DNA of 64,000 nucleotides from Paenibacillus sp. 37 (lineage in GTDB: Bacteria; Bacillota; Bacilli; Paenibacillales; Paenibacillaceae): the NCBI RefSeq assembly GCF_008386395.1, contig NZ_CP043761.1:1054001-1118000 (forward strand), read 5' to 3'. The position numbers and the translations under genes were made by a program. Positions within the stretch are counted from its first letter, which is position 1, and every line of letters starts with the position of its first letter. This document shows, piece after piece, positions 1 to 10,091 of the stretch. Below the pieces are notes generated by a model that was not told where the DNA came from, did no database searches, and saw only the letters and a program-made list of their open reading frames with translations.

Positions 1-831
1 CGCAAGCTGGACTTTCTGATCGTGGCAGATATGTTCCTGTCGGAGACAGCACGCATGGCTGATCTGGTTCTCCCGGTTACATCTTATATGGAGAATGAAG
101 GTACACTGACCAATCTGGAGGGGCGTGTTCTGCTCCGTGAACAGGGGCGGCCTGCGCCGGGAGAAACGCTCGATGATTGGGATATATTATGCCGGATTGC
201 CGCGCAATTGGGTAAAGCTTCTTATTTTGAATATGACACTGCTGAGGATATCTTTAATGAGCTTCGGGTGGCGAGTCGTGGCGGGGTGGCTGATTACTAT
301 GGCATTACCTATGAGCGTTTGCGTAACGAGAAAGGGGTATACTGGCCGTGTTCTGCCCTGGAGGATCAGGGAGAAGGACTGCTGTTCGGTGAACGATTCG
401 CTCACCCGGACGGCAAAGCGGCGTTCACATTTGAATCCAGCCCGGGCTGGAATGATATATCTTCGGAGTTCCCCTTAATTCTCACCAATGGGCGTGTGTT
501 ACCTCATTATCTTACAGGGGTGCAGACACATCGAAGTCCGGCACTGGCAGCTCGTGAATTGGAGAACTTTGTTGAACTTCACCCGGCTACCGCTGCCCGT
601 TATCGTATTCACGATGGAGAGTGGGTAGAGATTCAATCGACGTACGGAAGCTTCACGGTTCGTTCGCGCATCAAAGATTCGATTCGGCAGGATACCTTGT
701 TCGTGCCGATGCATTGGGGCGGCATTCAGAATGTGAATCGGGCCACCAGACCAGAGCTAGATCCGTTCTGCCGGATGCCTGGGTTCAAGACAGCAGCTGT
801 AACCATTCGATCGTTGCGTCTGGCGAGATGA
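1..831 (+). CDS. Molybdopterin oxidoreductase, C-terminal part (nitrate reductase-like)
   Basis: The frame is open from the first base, so this is the 3' part of a longer gene; about 276 residues are visible. The segment with ETARMADLVLPVTSYMENEG and then TNLEGRV is the conserved region of bis-MGD enzymes (formate dehydrogenase, NasC and NapA families), where a secreted or cytoplasmic Mo-enzyme closes over its cofactor. The last 110 residues (LTNGRVLPHYLTGVQTHRSP to the end) are the molydopterin dinucleotide-binding beta-barrel. The wording fits an assimilatory nitrate reductase catalytic subunit better than formate dehydrogenase, but the Fe-S N-terminus is outside the window, so the substrate is inferred. 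A terminator follows directly. Confidence 0.8.
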   Translation, partial: RKLDFLIVADMFLSETARMADLVLPVTSYMENEGTLTNLEGRVLLREQGRPAPGETLDDWDILCRIAAQLGKASYFEYDTAEDIFNELRVASRGGVADYYGITYERLRNEKGVYWPCSALEDQGEGLLFGERFAHPDGKAAFTFESSPGWNDISSEFPLILTNGRVLPHYLTGVQTHRSPALAARELENFVELHPATAARYRIHDGEWVEIQSTYGSFTVRSRIKDSIRQDTLFVPMHWGGIQNVNRATRPELDPFCRMPGFKTAAVTIRSLRLAR

Positions 832-884
832 TTAATAAAATTACAGATTACCGGTGTCATAAGCTGTTCTAATAGTAGCTTAGC

Positions 885-926
885 GGCTGCGCAGTCATAT
901 TTATATGAGACTGTGCGGTTTTTTTT
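885..926 (+). terminator. Intrinsic terminator after the molybdopterin enzyme
   Basis: An imperfect stem (ctgcgcagtcatat against atatgagactgtgcgg) is followed by a run of eight T. It lies about 55 bp after the stop of the oxidoreductase. The remaining 230 bp before the next gene hold no other feature I can support. Confidence 0.75.
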
Positions 927-1155
927 GCGTATATGTACGCAAGTAGGCCATAGTTCCGTGGTTCCACGTAAACATGAGGATTGGCTCATGAATATGGATT
1001 GAATTTTAGTTATGATGTTCATCAGGGGTACATATGTACGTGTTTTTGGTTTTATTTTGAGATAGATCGTCATTTCGAGTTTAGGTTATTACGCATCGTG
1101 GTATAGATATCGGGGCTTATGGAAGTTTCTTCAAATAGGGCAGGACAGAGGGGGC

Positions 1156-1581
1156 ATGACAGTGAACGTATGGATAACGGTAAAAAGTCTGGGTAAGCGC
1201 AAGCCGGTACTTGCCAAGCAAGCTGCCGAACTTCCGGAAACAACTCATACGTTAAGGCAGCTCATTGAGAACATGGTGGCTCTGCAATTAAAAGCGCTTC
1301 AGGACAAGAAACAACAGACTGAATTGCTCTCCTACCTGATGCCGGATGATATTGAGGCGCAGGGAGCGGCGGGAAAAGTCGGGTTTGGCGCAGTATACAA
1401 TGAGGGTGTTCCTGATCTGAATGTTGCGATGGAGACAGCTATAACCGCCTATGAGGATGGGTTGTACAAAGTATTTCTCAACGATGAAGAATTGCAGGAA
1501 CTGGATGAGTCACTTGTTGTAAAAGACGGAGATAACGTGGTATTTATTCGTTTTACAATGCTTGCCGGACGTCTGTGGTAG
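1156..1581 (+). CDS. Small conserved protein preceding DUF4132, possible beta-grasp fold
   Basis: A 141-residue soluble protein with no signal peptide or membrane segment; the start is preceded by a GAGGGGG Shine-Dalgarno. I do not recognise a named family. The N-terminal half is lysine- and glutamine-rich helix. The last 35 residues, with ELDESLVVKDGDNVVFIRF near the end, resemble the closing strand pair of beta-grasp proteins (ThiS/MoaD-like 'dGD.V' signature), but the diglycine tail needed for sulfur carriage is absent and the protein ends LAGRLW. The stop is 24 bp before the DUF4132 start, so the two genes are almost surely co-transcribed and the product may be a partner of that protein. 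The fold call is inference. Confidence 0.75.
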   Translation: MTVNVWITVKSLGKRKPVLAKQAAELPETTHTLRQLIENMVALQLKALQDKKQQTELLSYLMPDDIEAQGAAGKVGFGAVYNEGVPDLNVAMETAITAYEDGLYKVFLNDEELQELDESLVVKDGDNVVFIRFTMLAGRLW

Positions 1582-1605
1582 AGAGCGATGAAGGAGGAGA
1601 ACAGG

Positions 1606-4600
1606 ATGAATCAGGAAGAGCAAGTACAGGTGTATATCGATGGATTGCAGGAAAGAGCCAAGTCGTTAACAGGGGTACAGCTTGAGCTGGCAGGCTATGT
1701 TGTGGAGATCGCCGGGTCTACGTATTTGCGTGGAGACGAAAAGATGTTTCTGAATACTGACAAGTTGCTTGAAAGGTTGGCTGCAGAAACGCAGAAACCA
1801 TTATTCGAGCCACTATTGGATGTGCTACAGCATCTGGCGAGCGAGTCATTGGTTGCACGATTCCGTTATATCGCAGAGCGTGCGACTCGTTTCCCATACA
1901 GTAACAACTATGAACGTCGGCCTTTCCGCACATCCGATCCGGAGCAGCATGTAGAACAAGTCATCCGTAAACTGATGGGATTGTTCCGTATGGAAATGAA
2001 AAATTTCTCCCTGGAAGAATATGTGTCACTTCGTGAGTACAAGCTGGATTATCTCCATGAGATCCGTTGGGTTCTGGCGGATTGTATCGCTTATGAACTG
2101 GATCATCAGGGCGGAGATATGAAGCAGGCGCTGCATGATATTATCTATGGTGACAATCAGACGGCGTTGTTAACCCATGAAATGATCAAAGGCATATTCA
2201 TGAGCGATCAGGCGGATGCCTATCAGATGGTGGGTGAGCTGCTCGTTGCAGCAAGGTTGCAGGAAGGGCTGCGCCAAAGCATTGTGGAGCGGATGGATGA
2301 AGGGACACTGGAAGCCTATATTTACATATTAAAAATCATTATCGACAACAACCTGATTCGGTTCAGTTCCGTGGTAAGAGCGCTTGCCGTATGGACGGGG
2401 ATCGGCATAGAAGCAGCTAACCAGCGTGTTGCCGCACAGTTGATTGAACAGGCCTATCAGGCGCTTGTGCAACCTGAAGTACGCGAGGCCTGGCAGCAGG
2501 AAGCAAATGCTAACAAACTCTTTATCAGTCTGTGGGCGACAGCGGTCATTGAAGAGAATGAATTGAAGAGCAAGATAATCGAGATTATGGATCAAGGTCA
2601 GTTATATCAGAAGATTGTTGCCCAATATGTACTGGCTAACAGCCAGAACAGGGAGCTTCGATTGGACATTGCGCGTCGTTATCTGGAGGCGCAGGATACC
2701 GAGTTGGTGCACTGGATTGTGACCAACTATGATGCGATGTATATGTACAACTGGAGTTTCGAGAATGGAGAGAATCAGCGTAGCGTCTACGTGTGGCCAT
2801 TACCTGCTCTGGGAGATAAGGCCTTGCGGCGTAAGGACTTTGATCAGTTCAAACAGATGCTGGCTGCCATTCCAAAAGGCGGGTCAGGTGGACCATCGGG
2901 TGTACTTGAGTATGTTCACTACCAGATCGATACGGATGATGTAGTCAAGAAAATGTTATATTTGGCTGCATATGATATGGACCCGGAATGGATCGGGGAG
3001 GTCATCGCAATCAAGGACCGATTGAGCCCGGAACTGCGCGGAGAACTGTTGTCCCAGTTTGTTCAGCATCCCGATAATGAGGTACAAAGACAGTTTGTGT
3101 TTGAGAGTTTGTCTGATAAAAGCATTAGTAACCGGGAGAGTGCACTCGCCAAGGCGAAGCTGCTCACGTTGACGGTTGATGAGATGAAACAGATGGAGGC
3201 GTTGATGAAGCTCAAAACAGGCTCACTTCGTCAGAAGGTCATCCATGTATTGTTACTGCAACCCGTGGACCAATTGGCAGTCTCGCTGAAGCGACTTTTG
3301 GAGGCCAAGAGTGAACTGCAGCGCTTGGGTGCGCTCGAATTATTGACCGAGATTGCGGCAGATCCAGAGCGGATAGATCAGCAGGAGCAATTGCAGCCAT
3401 TGGCGCAGCTGATTGAGACACCCACTGCCAAGGAACAGAAACTGCTGGATAAGCTGACCGATCAGGGGAGGCGTTACACAGCCTCTAATGGATTTGGTTT
3501 ATTTGATCCGAAGCGACGTGAGCCATTGCTGGATGAGAAGCGTGATCTCAAGGGCCATAATCCGAAGGATATCTTTACACTCTCTCTGGATAAGACCAGA
3601 CCATTTCTGGAGGGACTTAGTGAATTAGTGCATGAACACAGGGATTATGAGTACCAGGTGGAATACTACGCTGGCTACAAAGACACATTGTTAATCGGAG
3701 CGAGTCTTCGCTCCAAGGTTCCGTATGGAGAGCGGAATGAAATGAAGCAAATGGAACAGTTTCCGCTTCATGACGTATGGGAGAACTATATTCAACATGC
3801 CGGGTTTAGCAGTGTGGAACTGATGCAGTTGTATATGGGTATACAGCTCCGGGATTTCAATGGCAAATTGAGCGACCATTACAGTTACTTCCATGATCAG
3901 TATGGCTATGAAGAACTGCAAAAGATTCCGTTACTGGAAGGCTGGCGCAAGACGTTTGCTGAACAGACCTATCCTCTGGATGATATCGAAAAGCTGCAGC
4001 AGATGCTGGATTCGTTAACGTATAAGGATCAGGTAGTGGCGCTGATATCGGCGGCATTTTTGGATAGCGATCCGATCGACACGTTTGAGATAGCTGAGAA
4101 AACCTGGGCCTCCATCATCGCGAGTATGCCTGCTGATCGACTCGAGAAAGAGTCAGGTATGCTTCATATTCTGACTGGACCTTGGAATTATGTAGTTCGT
4201 GGCGGAATCCATGACGATAACAGCTTCAAACGTTTCTTCCAGACAGCTTACCAGTTCACTAGTCTTGTAGAGAGTAGCCAACCGCTGTCTTTACTGTCAC
4301 TTGAAGATTTCCTGCGTGCGTACCAGTTGAACCTGATTGATGAACAGGAGATATATCGACAGGTGCTGGTCGGTGGGAATCGTCTGATGTTTATTCGGAA
4401 CTTAACATCCACTCGTACAGAAGGGATCGCAAGTGATCCGAAGCTGATTCACTTACGGGATACGGTCGTTAATCGGATTCTGGAGATTGAGCTGACCCGG
4501 GGAGAACTCTCTACAGAAGTAAGTACACTTGCCATGAAACTGGAACGAATTGAAGGCATGGAACACTGGGTACATCTGGTCTCGGCGATGGATCAGGATA

Positions 4601-6576
4601 CATTTGTCCGTGGATATATCTATAGTTATGGAGACAACACAACACGTAAAGAGACGTTTAGCTATCTAATTCAGAATTGTCATCCACGGGATGGAGAAGA
4701 TGAGAAGCGTCTTGGAGAATTGCTCCAGAAGTATCCGGTGAATGAGAAAAAATTGCTGGAGGCAGCCATGTACGCCCCGCAGTGGATGGAGATTGTTGCG
4801 AAACATTTGGGATGGGAAGGTCTTCGCAGTGCAGCCTGGTACTTCCATGCTCATATCAATGAACGCTTTACTGCGGAGAAAGAAACCATCGTGGCCCACT
4901 ATTCTCCAATCTCACCACAGGACTTTAATGAAGGTGCGTTTGATATCACTTGGTTTGAAGAAGCCTATGCTGCTGTCGGAGAGGAACGGTTCAATCTGTT
5001 ATACGATTGTGCCAAGTACATTTCCGGGGGAGCTAATCACCGCAGATCCCAATTGTTCGCAGATGCTGCACTGGGCAAGCTTTGTCTGGACGACATGCGT
5101 GATTCCGTGTCAGATAAGCGAAACAAAGATCATTTGTTAACCTACAGTTTGATTCCATTCGCGGCTAATCGGGAACAGGATCTGCGTGAGCGATACGACT
5201 TCATTCAGAAGTTTCTGATGCAGAGCAAACAATTCGGTGCACAACGCCGTGCCAGTGAAGGTCTGGCATCACAGATTGCACTGGGCAATCTTGCTCGTAA
5301 TGCAGGTTATGCCGATGTTACGCGGCTGATGTGGGACATGGAAGCACGTAAGTTGGATGAGATGAAATCTTTCTTTGAACCTCATGCATTGGATGCTGAC
5401 ACGACAGCGCAATTGGTCATCGATGAGGAAGGCCAACCCGAGATGGTTATCGTTAGCAAAGGCAAGACACTCAAATCTGTACCAGCTCGGTTCAAAAAAG
5501 ATGGATATATCGCTGAACTGAAAGAGCTCAAATCGGATCTGGTGGATCAGTATCGCCGGGCACGGCAGGAGCTGGAACGTTCGATGACTGCTGGAACGTC
5601 CTTTACACGTGAGGAAATTGCCAGTCTGATGCAAAATCCGGTTATACATCCGCTGTTAAGAACACTTGTATTCCAGTCAGGTGACAAGACGGGACGATTC
5701 GATGTAGCATCCAATGGTTTGGTTGCTCCAGGGCCGGAGGGTACGAACCATACACTAGCGGAACAGGATCAACTGTTGATTGCTCATCCGCTTCATCTGT
5801 ATCAGAGCGGAAGCTGGAGTGAATTCCAGCGGGATCTGTTCACCCGTCAGGAGCGTCAGCCGTTCAAGCAGGTATTCCGTGAGCTATATCTTCCTAACGA
5901 GGACGAATTGGCTAATGGTACGGTGTCTCGTCGATACGCCGGGTATCAGATTCAACCGAAAAAAGCAGTAGCTCTGCTTAAAGGACGCCAATGGACTGTC
6001 AGTTATGAGGAAGGACTGCAGAAGGTAAGTTACGAGCACAATCTGATTGCGAATCTTTATGCCATGGCAGATTGGTTCTCACCAGCAGATACGGAGGCAC
6101 CTACCTTGGAGACGGTGCAGTTCTACGATCGTAAGAGCTACAAACCTGTAGCGCTGCAAGATGTACCGCTGACGTTCTTCTCGGAAGTTATGCGTGATAT
6201 CGACCTGGTGGTCAGCGTTGCACATGTGGGAGGCGTGGATCCGGAAGCCAGCCTGACAACAATCGAGATGCGTCACGTCATTGTGAACGAGTCGTTGCGT
6301 CTGCTGAAGATCGACAATGTACGTTTGGATGGGAATTACGCAAGAATTGATGGTGAATTGGGTGAGTATGCTGTTCATCTGGGGAGTGGTAATGTGTTCA
6401 AACAAGCCACAGGTGCACTTCATATCGTACCGGTGCACAGTCAGCATCGGGGGCGAATCTTCCTGCCATTCCTCGATGAAGATCCGAGAACAGCTGAGAT
6501 TCTGTCCAAGGTGATGTTGCTCGCCGAAGATAAAAAGATCAAGGACCCGCAGATCCTTGCGCAGTTACAGAATTAG
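1606..6576 (+). CDS. Giant DUF4132 domain protein
   Basis: A 1656-residue soluble protein without signal peptide. The ATG at 1606 is chosen over the in-frame ATG at 1588 because AAGGAGG at 1591-1597 lies 8 bp before it. The first 1000 residues are leucine- and glutamate-rich helices, probably alpha-solenoid repeats. The C-terminal 350 residues, including the segment LPNEDELANGTVSRRYAGYQ and the final part GRIFLPFLDEDPRTAEILSK, match the DUF4132 module of the E. coli MolR/YehI family. The biochemical role of that family is not established; in E. coli the homologue lies beside MoxR-type AAA and VWA genes. Here the only companion is the 141-residue gene upstream. A strong terminator closes the unit. 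Confidence 0.85.
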   Translation: MNQEEQVQVYIDGLQERAKSLTGVQLELAGYVVEIAGSTYLRGDEKMFLNTDKLLERLAAETQKPLFEPLLDVLQHLASESLVARFRYIAERATRFPYSNNYERRPFRTSDPEQHVEQVIRKLMGLFRMEMKNFSLEEYVSLREYKLDYLHEIRWVLADCIAYELDHQGGDMKQALHDIIYGDNQTALLTHEMIKGIFMSDQADAYQMVGELLVAARLQEGLRQSIVERMDEGTLEAYIYILKIIIDNNLIRFSSVVRALAVWTGIGIEAANQRVAAQLIEQAYQALVQPEVREAWQQEANANKLFISLWATAVIEENELKSKIIEIMDQGQLYQKIVAQYVLANSQNRELRLDIARRYLEAQDTELVHWIVTNYDAMYMYNWSFENGENQRSVYVWPLPALGDKALRRKDFDQFKQMLAAIPKGGSGGPSGVLEYVHYQIDTDDVVKKMLYLAAYDMDPEWIGEVIAIKDRLSPELRGELLSQFVQHPDNEVQRQFVFESLSDKSISNRESALAKAKLLTLTVDEMKQMEALMKLKTGSLRQKVIHVLLLQPVDQLAVSLKRLLEAKSELQRLGALELLTEIAADPERIDQQEQLQPLAQLIETPTAKEQKLLDKLTDQGRRYTASNGFGLFDPKRREPLLDEKRDLKGHNPKDIFTLSLDKTRPFLEGLSELVHEHRDYEYQVEYYAGYKDTLLIGASLRSKVPYGERNEMKQMEQFPLHDVWENYIQHAGFSSVELMQLYMGIQLRDFNGKLSDHYSYFHDQYGYEELQKIPLLEGWRKTFAEQTYPLDDIEKLQQMLDSLTYKDQVVALISAAFLDSDPIDTFEIAEKTWASIIASMPADRLEKESGMLHILTGPWNYVVRGGIHDDNSFKRFFQTAYQFTSLVESSQPLSLLSLEDFLRAYQLNLIDEQEIYRQVLVGGNRLMFIRNLTSTRTEGIASDPKLIHLRDTVVNRILEIELTRGELSTEVSTLAMKLERIEGMEHWVHLVSAMDQDTFVRGYIYSYGDNTTRKETFSYLIQNCHPRDGEDEKRLGELLQKYPVNEKKLLEAAMYAPQWMEIVAKHLGWEGLRSAAWYFHAHINERFTAEKETIVAHYSPISPQDFNEGAFDITWFEEAYAAVGEERFNLLYDCAKYISGGANHRRSQLFADAALGKLCLDDMRDSVSDKRNKDHLLTYSLIPFAANREQDLRERYDFIQKFLMQSKQFGAQRRASEGLASQIALGNLARNAGYADVTRLMWDMEARKLDEMKSFFEPHALDADTTAQLVIDEEGQPEMVIVSKGKTLKSVPARFKKDGYIAELKELKSDLVDQYRRARQELERSMTAGTSFTREEIASLMQNPVIHPLLRTLVFQSGDKTGRFDVASNGLVAPGPEGTNHTLAEQDQLLIAHPLHLYQSGSWSEFQRDLFTRQERQPFKQVFRELYLPNEDELANGTVSRRYAGYQIQPKKAVALLKGRQWTVSYEEGLQKVSYEHNLIANLYAMADWFSPADTEAPTLETVQFYDRKSYKPVALQDVPLTFFSEVMRDIDLVVSVAHVGGVDPEASLTTIEMRHVIVNESLRLLKIDNVRLDGNYARIDGELGEYAVHLGSGNVFKQATGALHIVPVHSQHRGRIFLPFLDEDPRTAEILSKVMLLAEDKKIKDPQILAQLQN

Positions 6577-6596
6577 AAGTGAACGAACTAGAAGTG

Positions 6597-6621
6597 AACC
6601 GCCCCGTGGGGCGGTTTTTTT
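6597..6621 (+). terminator. Intrinsic terminator after DUF4132 gene
   Basis: The hairpin aaccgccccgtggggcggtt is followed by seven T and lies about 20 bp after the DUF4132 stop codon. Confidence 0.9.
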
Positions 6622-6721
6622 ATTTGTTACTCCGATTTCAATGTAACTTCAAATCTCAATATAACAAGTGTAGAACAAGAATCATGGATGGAAAGTGGAC
6701 AATATGGAGCAATTCCAACAT

Positions 6722-6774
6722 AAAGGCAGCTGAAGAACCTGTTAAAAGGGACCTCAGTTGCTTTTATATTTTTG
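6722..6774 (+). terminator. Second terminator-like hairpin in the 660-bp gap
   Basis: Arms at 6722-6735 and 6752-6765 pair over 14 positions with two G-U pairs and one mismatch, followed by a T-rich tract. It may be a backup terminator or part of a longer leader. The rest of the 6622-7238 gap is AT-rich; apart from a doubtful 28-codon reading frame at 7051 I see nothing in it. Confidence 0.4.
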
Positions 6775-7050
6775 GATATTTCATTGGACCGGATTGGTTC
6801 CGTTTTCAAATAGACTTAGGACCCAGAGTGTATCGACATATTCCTTAATCTGATAATTAATTGCATTAATTGGTTGATCGGGAGTGGGTCGAACTGACTG
6901 TTTTTAAAAGTAAAGAATTTGTTCGAAAGTAGTTACGGAAATGTAAATAATTCGTTTTCTTTTTTTGTTATCTGAATTATTAATATGGTGATTCCAAAGA
7001 ACTAGGCTTGTTCTAATCGGTCATTTACCAAATTTAAGGGGATGTAATTC

Positions 7051-7137
7051 ATGTTCATGTCGGCTATCGTTAGGAAGCGAAATCTGCTGACTTGCTTGCA
7101 GGCTGCAGTTTCAGAAGCCATGTGCAGGACGACCTGA
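7051..7137 (+). CDS. Possible 28-residue leader peptide or spurious small ORF
   Basis: An ATG at 7051 has AAGGGG 9 bp upstream and opens a 28-codon frame (begins MFMSAIVRKRN) that ends 100 bp before the GH3 gene. Nothing in the peptide is recognisable. The ribosome site is the only support, so it may be chance. Confidence 0.2.
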   Translation: MFMSAIVRKRNLLTCLQAAVSEAMCRTT

Positions 7138-7238
7138 ATGCTTGAAAGACTGGGATCAAGCCAGTTTGCATTCCCTTGTATACATGTATTCAATATGTGC
7201 ACAAGAAAAATGATCAAGAGAGAAGGAGAACTTACAAC

Positions 7239-9950
7239 ATGAACAGAAGACTCAATCTGATTTTCCTCAAACGATGGTTTATGTTATTAATCATCGTGGC
7301 GGTTGCGGCTATGCCGCTGCACGCCTTCGCCGCGGAGGCGGATTCTGGGGCCAATCGGCCTTGGATGAACACATCTCTATCAGCGGAGGAACGTACCGAG
7401 CTGCTGCTCAAGGAGATGACGCTGGAGGAGAAAGTTGGATTCGTAACCGGTAAAGTAAATAACTATTATGGTTTCTATAATGATGGACTGGAGCGCCTCG
7501 GCATTCCGGCATTACAGATGGCAGATGGACCCGCAGGAGTACGTGTGGCAAACCCGGATGTACAGGACAAAAAGTCCACGGCATTGCCTGCACCCATCGC
7601 GCTTGCCGCTTCCTGGGATACCAATCTGGCCAAGAAATATGGCGATCTGATCGGTCAGGAAGCACATGATACAACACATAATGTAGTGCTCGGCCCTGGG
7701 CTGGATATTGCACGTACACCATGGGGTTCCCGGAACTTCGAATCTCTCGGGGAAGATCCTCTACTGGCTTCCGGCATGGGTGCAGCGTATGTGAACGGGA
7801 TTCAAAGTAATCCGGTTATCGCTACAGCGAAGCACTACATCCTGAACAACCAGGAGACGGAACGTTTCACGACCAATGCAACAGCCAGTGAACGTGCGAT
7901 TCAGGAAGTCTATGCACGTCCGTTCCAGGCGATGGTCGAAAAAGCGGATCTCGGTTCAGCAATGTGTTCATTTAACCAGGTGAACGGTACATATGCTTGT
8001 GAGAACAAAGAGATGCTGACCAATGTCCTTCGGGATCAGTTTGGCTTCGAAGGGTTTGTCATGAGTGACTACGGTGCAAACTTCAGCACAGCCAAATCCG
8101 CCAATGCGGGTCTGGATCTGGAGACACCTGGAGAGCCGTATGGCAAATGGGGAGACAAATTGCTGGAAGCCGTGAACAATGGCGAAGTCAGCGAGCAAAC
8201 CATTGATGAGAAGGTTAGACGCATTTTGCTTCAAATGTTCGATAAAGGGCTGTTCGATAACCCTGTAACGAATACACAAATCAATGCCAAGAAAGACGGC
8301 AAACAGGCACGTGAAATTGCAGAAGAGAGCATGGTTCTTTTGCAAAACAACGATAATGTGCTGCCGCTGTCCAAGAAAAACGTGAAATCCATCGCTGTCA
8401 TCGGTCCGGATGCAGATAACGCATCTGCTGCTGGTGGAGGTAGCAGTCTGGTTAATCCGACGTATACTGTAAGTCCGCTTCAAGGAATTCGTAACCGTGC
8501 CGGTAACGGTGTGGATGTAAAATATGCTGCCGGAACGGATCCTATCTCCGCAGGAGATGCATTTAATGGACCATCCGCCGTACCTTCTACTCTTTTATCA
8601 CCAGCGGATGCTCAGGAGAGCGAAAGAGACTATGGTACAGATCGTGCGGAATACGGTCTGCGTGCTGAATACTGGACGAATACAGATATGGAGGGTAACC
8701 CTTCTCTGGTCCGTACGGACAATCAGGTCAACATGAATCTTGGATTCTACAACTATGAAGGTTTTAACGCACAATCTTCCAAGCTTCCAGTTACACCAAC
8801 CAAATTCAATGCCAAAATGTCCGCTCGTTGGACAGGGGCAATCACAGCACCCCAAACGGGTGAATATAAGCTGTCCCTGACCAGTCTCGGTTCTGCGAAG
8901 CTGTATGTGGATGATAAGCTGCTCGTAGACAATCAAGGTGAAACATTGAGTACAACGAAGAAAGAAATCACATTCAAAGAAGGCGAGTCCCACAATATTC
9001 GAATTGAGTATCGTACGGATTTCCCGGTACAGACCAATCATGATATGGGCGCACAGGTTCGTTTTGGCTGGGAAGCTCCAGAAGACGCTGTGGATATCAA
9101 AATGCAAAAAGCAGTTGAGCTGGCGAAAAAATCCGATGTTGCCGTCGTGGTAACTCGTACGTATGACAGTGAAGGTTACGTTGACCGTTCCGACCTGGAG
9201 CTGCCGAATAACCAGGAGCAGCTGATCCGCAAGGTAGCAGCAGCCAATCCAAAAACGATTGTGGTGCAAATGAGTGGTCGCGCTGTTGAAATGGATTCCT
9301 GGCAAAAAGAAGTGCCATCCATCGTTCAGGCTTGGTATGCAGGTCAGGAACAAGGTAATGCCGTGGCACGTGTGCTGTTTGGTGATGTGAATCCATCCGG
9401 TAAGTTGCCGGTGACGTTCCCATCAGATGATTCCCAGACCCCGGTATCCACTGCGGAACAATTCCCGGGTGTTAACGGGGTGGGCAACTATTCCGAGGGT
9501 ATCTTTGTAGGGTATAAAGGATATGACAAAGAAGGCATGACACCGGCGTTTGCCTTTGGACACGGACTGTCGTATACCGAATTTAATTATCGTAATCTGC
9601 ATGTGAAAAACACTGGCAAAGGTGATAAGGAAACCGTAGAAGTATCCCTGAATCTACGTAATACGGGTAAAGTTTCCGGTGCAGAAGTTGTACAGGTCTA
9701 TGTTGGCAATCTGCCAACTAAAGTTGAAACGCCAGAGAAGCAGCTTGCTGGTTGGGCGAAGGTAGATCTGAAGGCAGGCAAGCAGCAGCGGGTCAGCATT
9801 CAACTGGATCGCAGTGCATTGTCCTATTGGGATGAAGCATCGCATGAATGGGTAATGCCTAAGGGTAAAGTCCAAGTGTATGTTGGCAGTGCATCGGATG
9901 ATATCCGTCTAACAGGCAGTGTGAATATCGGAAGCAAGTCCGGTAAATAA
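7239..9950 (+). CDS. Secreted GH3 beta-glucosidase-type enzyme with PA14 insert
   Basis: A 903-residue glycoside hydrolase of family 3 that removes terminal beta-linked sugars from oligosaccharides or glycosides. The ATG at 7239 is chosen because AAGGAG sits 10 bp upstream and a clean signal peptide follows (positive MNRRLN, hydrophobic core, AFAA near residue 31). Order: N-terminal TIM barrel with the nucleophile Asp277 in MSDYGA, the alpha/beta sandwich interrupted at about residues 460-605 by a PA14 carbohydrate-binding domain, then the likely acid/base Glu645 in DSEGYVDRSD, and a C-terminal fibronectin-like domain. The protein is probably exported and released or wall-associated. A GH30 gene follows; the exact substrate cannot be read from sequence. 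Confidence 0.92.
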   Translation: MNRRLNLIFLKRWFMLLIIVAVAAMPLHAFAAEADSGANRPWMNTSLSAEERTELLLKEMTLEEKVGFVTGKVNNYYGFYNDGLERLGIPALQMADGPAGVRVANPDVQDKKSTALPAPIALAASWDTNLAKKYGDLIGQEAHDTTHNVVLGPGLDIARTPWGSRNFESLGEDPLLASGMGAAYVNGIQSNPVIATAKHYILNNQETERFTTNATASERAIQEVYARPFQAMVEKADLGSAMCSFNQVNGTYACENKEMLTNVLRDQFGFEGFVMSDYGANFSTAKSANAGLDLETPGEPYGKWGDKLLEAVNNGEVSEQTIDEKVRRILLQMFDKGLFDNPVTNTQINAKKDGKQAREIAEESMVLLQNNDNVLPLSKKNVKSIAVIGPDADNASAAGGGSSLVNPTYTVSPLQGIRNRAGNGVDVKYAAGTDPISAGDAFNGPSAVPSTLLSPADAQESERDYGTDRAEYGLRAEYWTNTDMEGNPSLVRTDNQVNMNLGFYNYEGFNAQSSKLPVTPTKFNAKMSARWTGAITAPQTGEYKLSLTSLGSAKLYVDDKLLVDNQGETLSTTKKEITFKEGESHNIRIEYRTDFPVQTNHDMGAQVRFGWEAPEDAVDIKMQKAVELAKKSDVAVVVTRTYDSEGYVDRSDLELPNNQEQLIRKVAAANPKTIVVQMSGRAVEMDSWQKEVPSIVQAWYAGQEQGNAVARVLFGDVNPSGKLPVTFPSDDSQTPVSTAEQFPGVNGVGNYSEGIFVGYKGYDKEGMTPAFAFGHGLSYTEFNYRNLHVKNTGKGDKETVEVSLNLRNTGKVSGAEVVQVYVGNLPTKVETPEKQLAGWAKVDLKAGKQQRVSIQLDRSALSYWDEASHEWVMPKGKVQVYVGSASDDIRLTGSVNIGSKSGK

Positions 9951-10041
9951 AGTTCAATCAGGGAGATTGGAAGGTGTTCTCCCAGTGAAGTTAATTGTGT
10001 CAAATGCAGTTTGTTCTAATTCATATAGATTAGGAAATTGA

Positions 10042-10068
10042 GTCGTGGCCTAGTGGCCGCGGCTTTTT
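10042..10068 (+). terminator. Intrinsic terminator after GH3 gene
   Basis: A 9-bp stem with two G-U pairs (gtcgtggcc against ggccgcggc, loop tagt) followed by five T. It suggests that the GH30 gene, which starts 25 bp later, has separate or read-through transcription. Confidence 0.75.
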
Positions 10069-10091
10069 CCACAATGGAAGGAGAGTGAAGC

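Noticed and set aside
6579..6848. 89-codon frame right after the DUF4132 gene
   Set aside because: It runs through a strong terminator and has no ribosome site; treated as chance.
8598..9353. 251-codon antisense frame inside the GH3 gene
   Set aside because: It mirrors the codon pattern of the sense gene, has no ribosome site and encodes no recognisable domain.
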